In this document: positions 63,944 through 64,000 of the stretch, piece by piece
Layout of the letters: each line of letters opens with the position of its first letter
How positions within the stretch are numbered: position 1 is the first letter of the stretch
Origin: Flavobacterium zepuense
GTDB taxonomy: Bacteria > Bacteroidota > Bacteroidia > Flavobacteriales > Flavobacteriaceae
Assembly (NCBI RefSeq): GCF_007097145.1
Contig: NZ_VJVZ01000001.1
Coordinates: 598,803-662,802 of the forward strand
Direction: 5' to 3'
DNA: 64,000 nucleotides
Notes under the pieces: generated by a model
Told to the model about the DNA's origin: nothing
Seen by the model: only the letters and a program-made list of their open reading frames with translations
Database searches by the model: none
Position numbers and translations under genes: made by a program

Positions 63944-64000
63944 GGCAACGTATAAGGTTAGCCATGCCAAATTTATCCTAAATAAACCCTAAAGTATCCT

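Noticed and set aside
1..64000. CRISPR arrays, rRNA genes or prophage structural genes
   Set aside because: No regularly spaced repeat-spacer pattern, no rRNA sequence and no phage capsid or tail genes were seen.

Overview
The window reads as chromosomal DNA of a Bacteroidota bacterium, most probably a Flavobacterium-like member of the Flavobacteriaceae. The support is AT-rich coding sequence with very few Shine-Dalgarno sites, promoters of the Bacteroidota form TTTG-N19-TAnnTTTG (a perfect one precedes the tRNA-Arg gene), DUF6443-type Rhs proteins, a BlaI/M56 cluster and Flavobacteriaceae-like versions of apt, purM and icmF. No identity could be checked by database search.

Region 1 (1-2280, minus strand) is the end of an operon: a MORN/YwqK-like protein with a basic repeat tail, a beta-helical polymer-forming-like protein, and a partial gene with a prepilin-like N-terminus that runs off the window. 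Region 2 (2485-27398) is the most striking part. A 22-kb minus-strand operon encodes a Skp-like protein, a lipoprotein, a 1868-aa and a 587-aa secreted protein, a 241-aa periplasmic protein and a 4155-aa Rhs protein with a putative immunity gene. Downstream, in opposite orientation, lies an orphan second Rhs tip with its own putative immunity gene. The two tips start in the same 85-bp sequence (84/85 identical, inverted), and a tyrosine recombinase lies between them. Inversion between the repeats would swap the C-terminal tip of the 4155-aa protein in frame together with its neighbour gene, so I infer an invertible toxin-tip switch.

Region 3 (28374-40497) is a cluster of five short-chain dehydrogenases, three AraC regulators and small accessory enzymes (VOC, HbpS-like, ABM monooxygenase, SnoaL-like, bestrophin). 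Three of its promoters share an upstream motif at exactly the same distance from the -7 element. A tag-type DNA glycosylase pseudogene lies at its end, and tRNA-like fragments flank the cluster, suggesting an old insertion.

Region 4 (41194-64000) is more housekeeping-like. It has tRNA-Arg, apt, a BlaI repressor with three tandem BlaR1-like M56 proteins behind palindromic operators, fused isobutyryl-CoA mutase (icmF) and purM, both carrying in-frame repeat insertions, a transporter, a RelBE-like pair, an OmpA-like protein, and a CYP152-like P450 whose heme-ligand cysteine is replaced by threonine. It ends with a cyanophycin set (cphA, cphB, isoaspartyl peptidase). Interspersed short repeats occupy several of its intergenic gaps.
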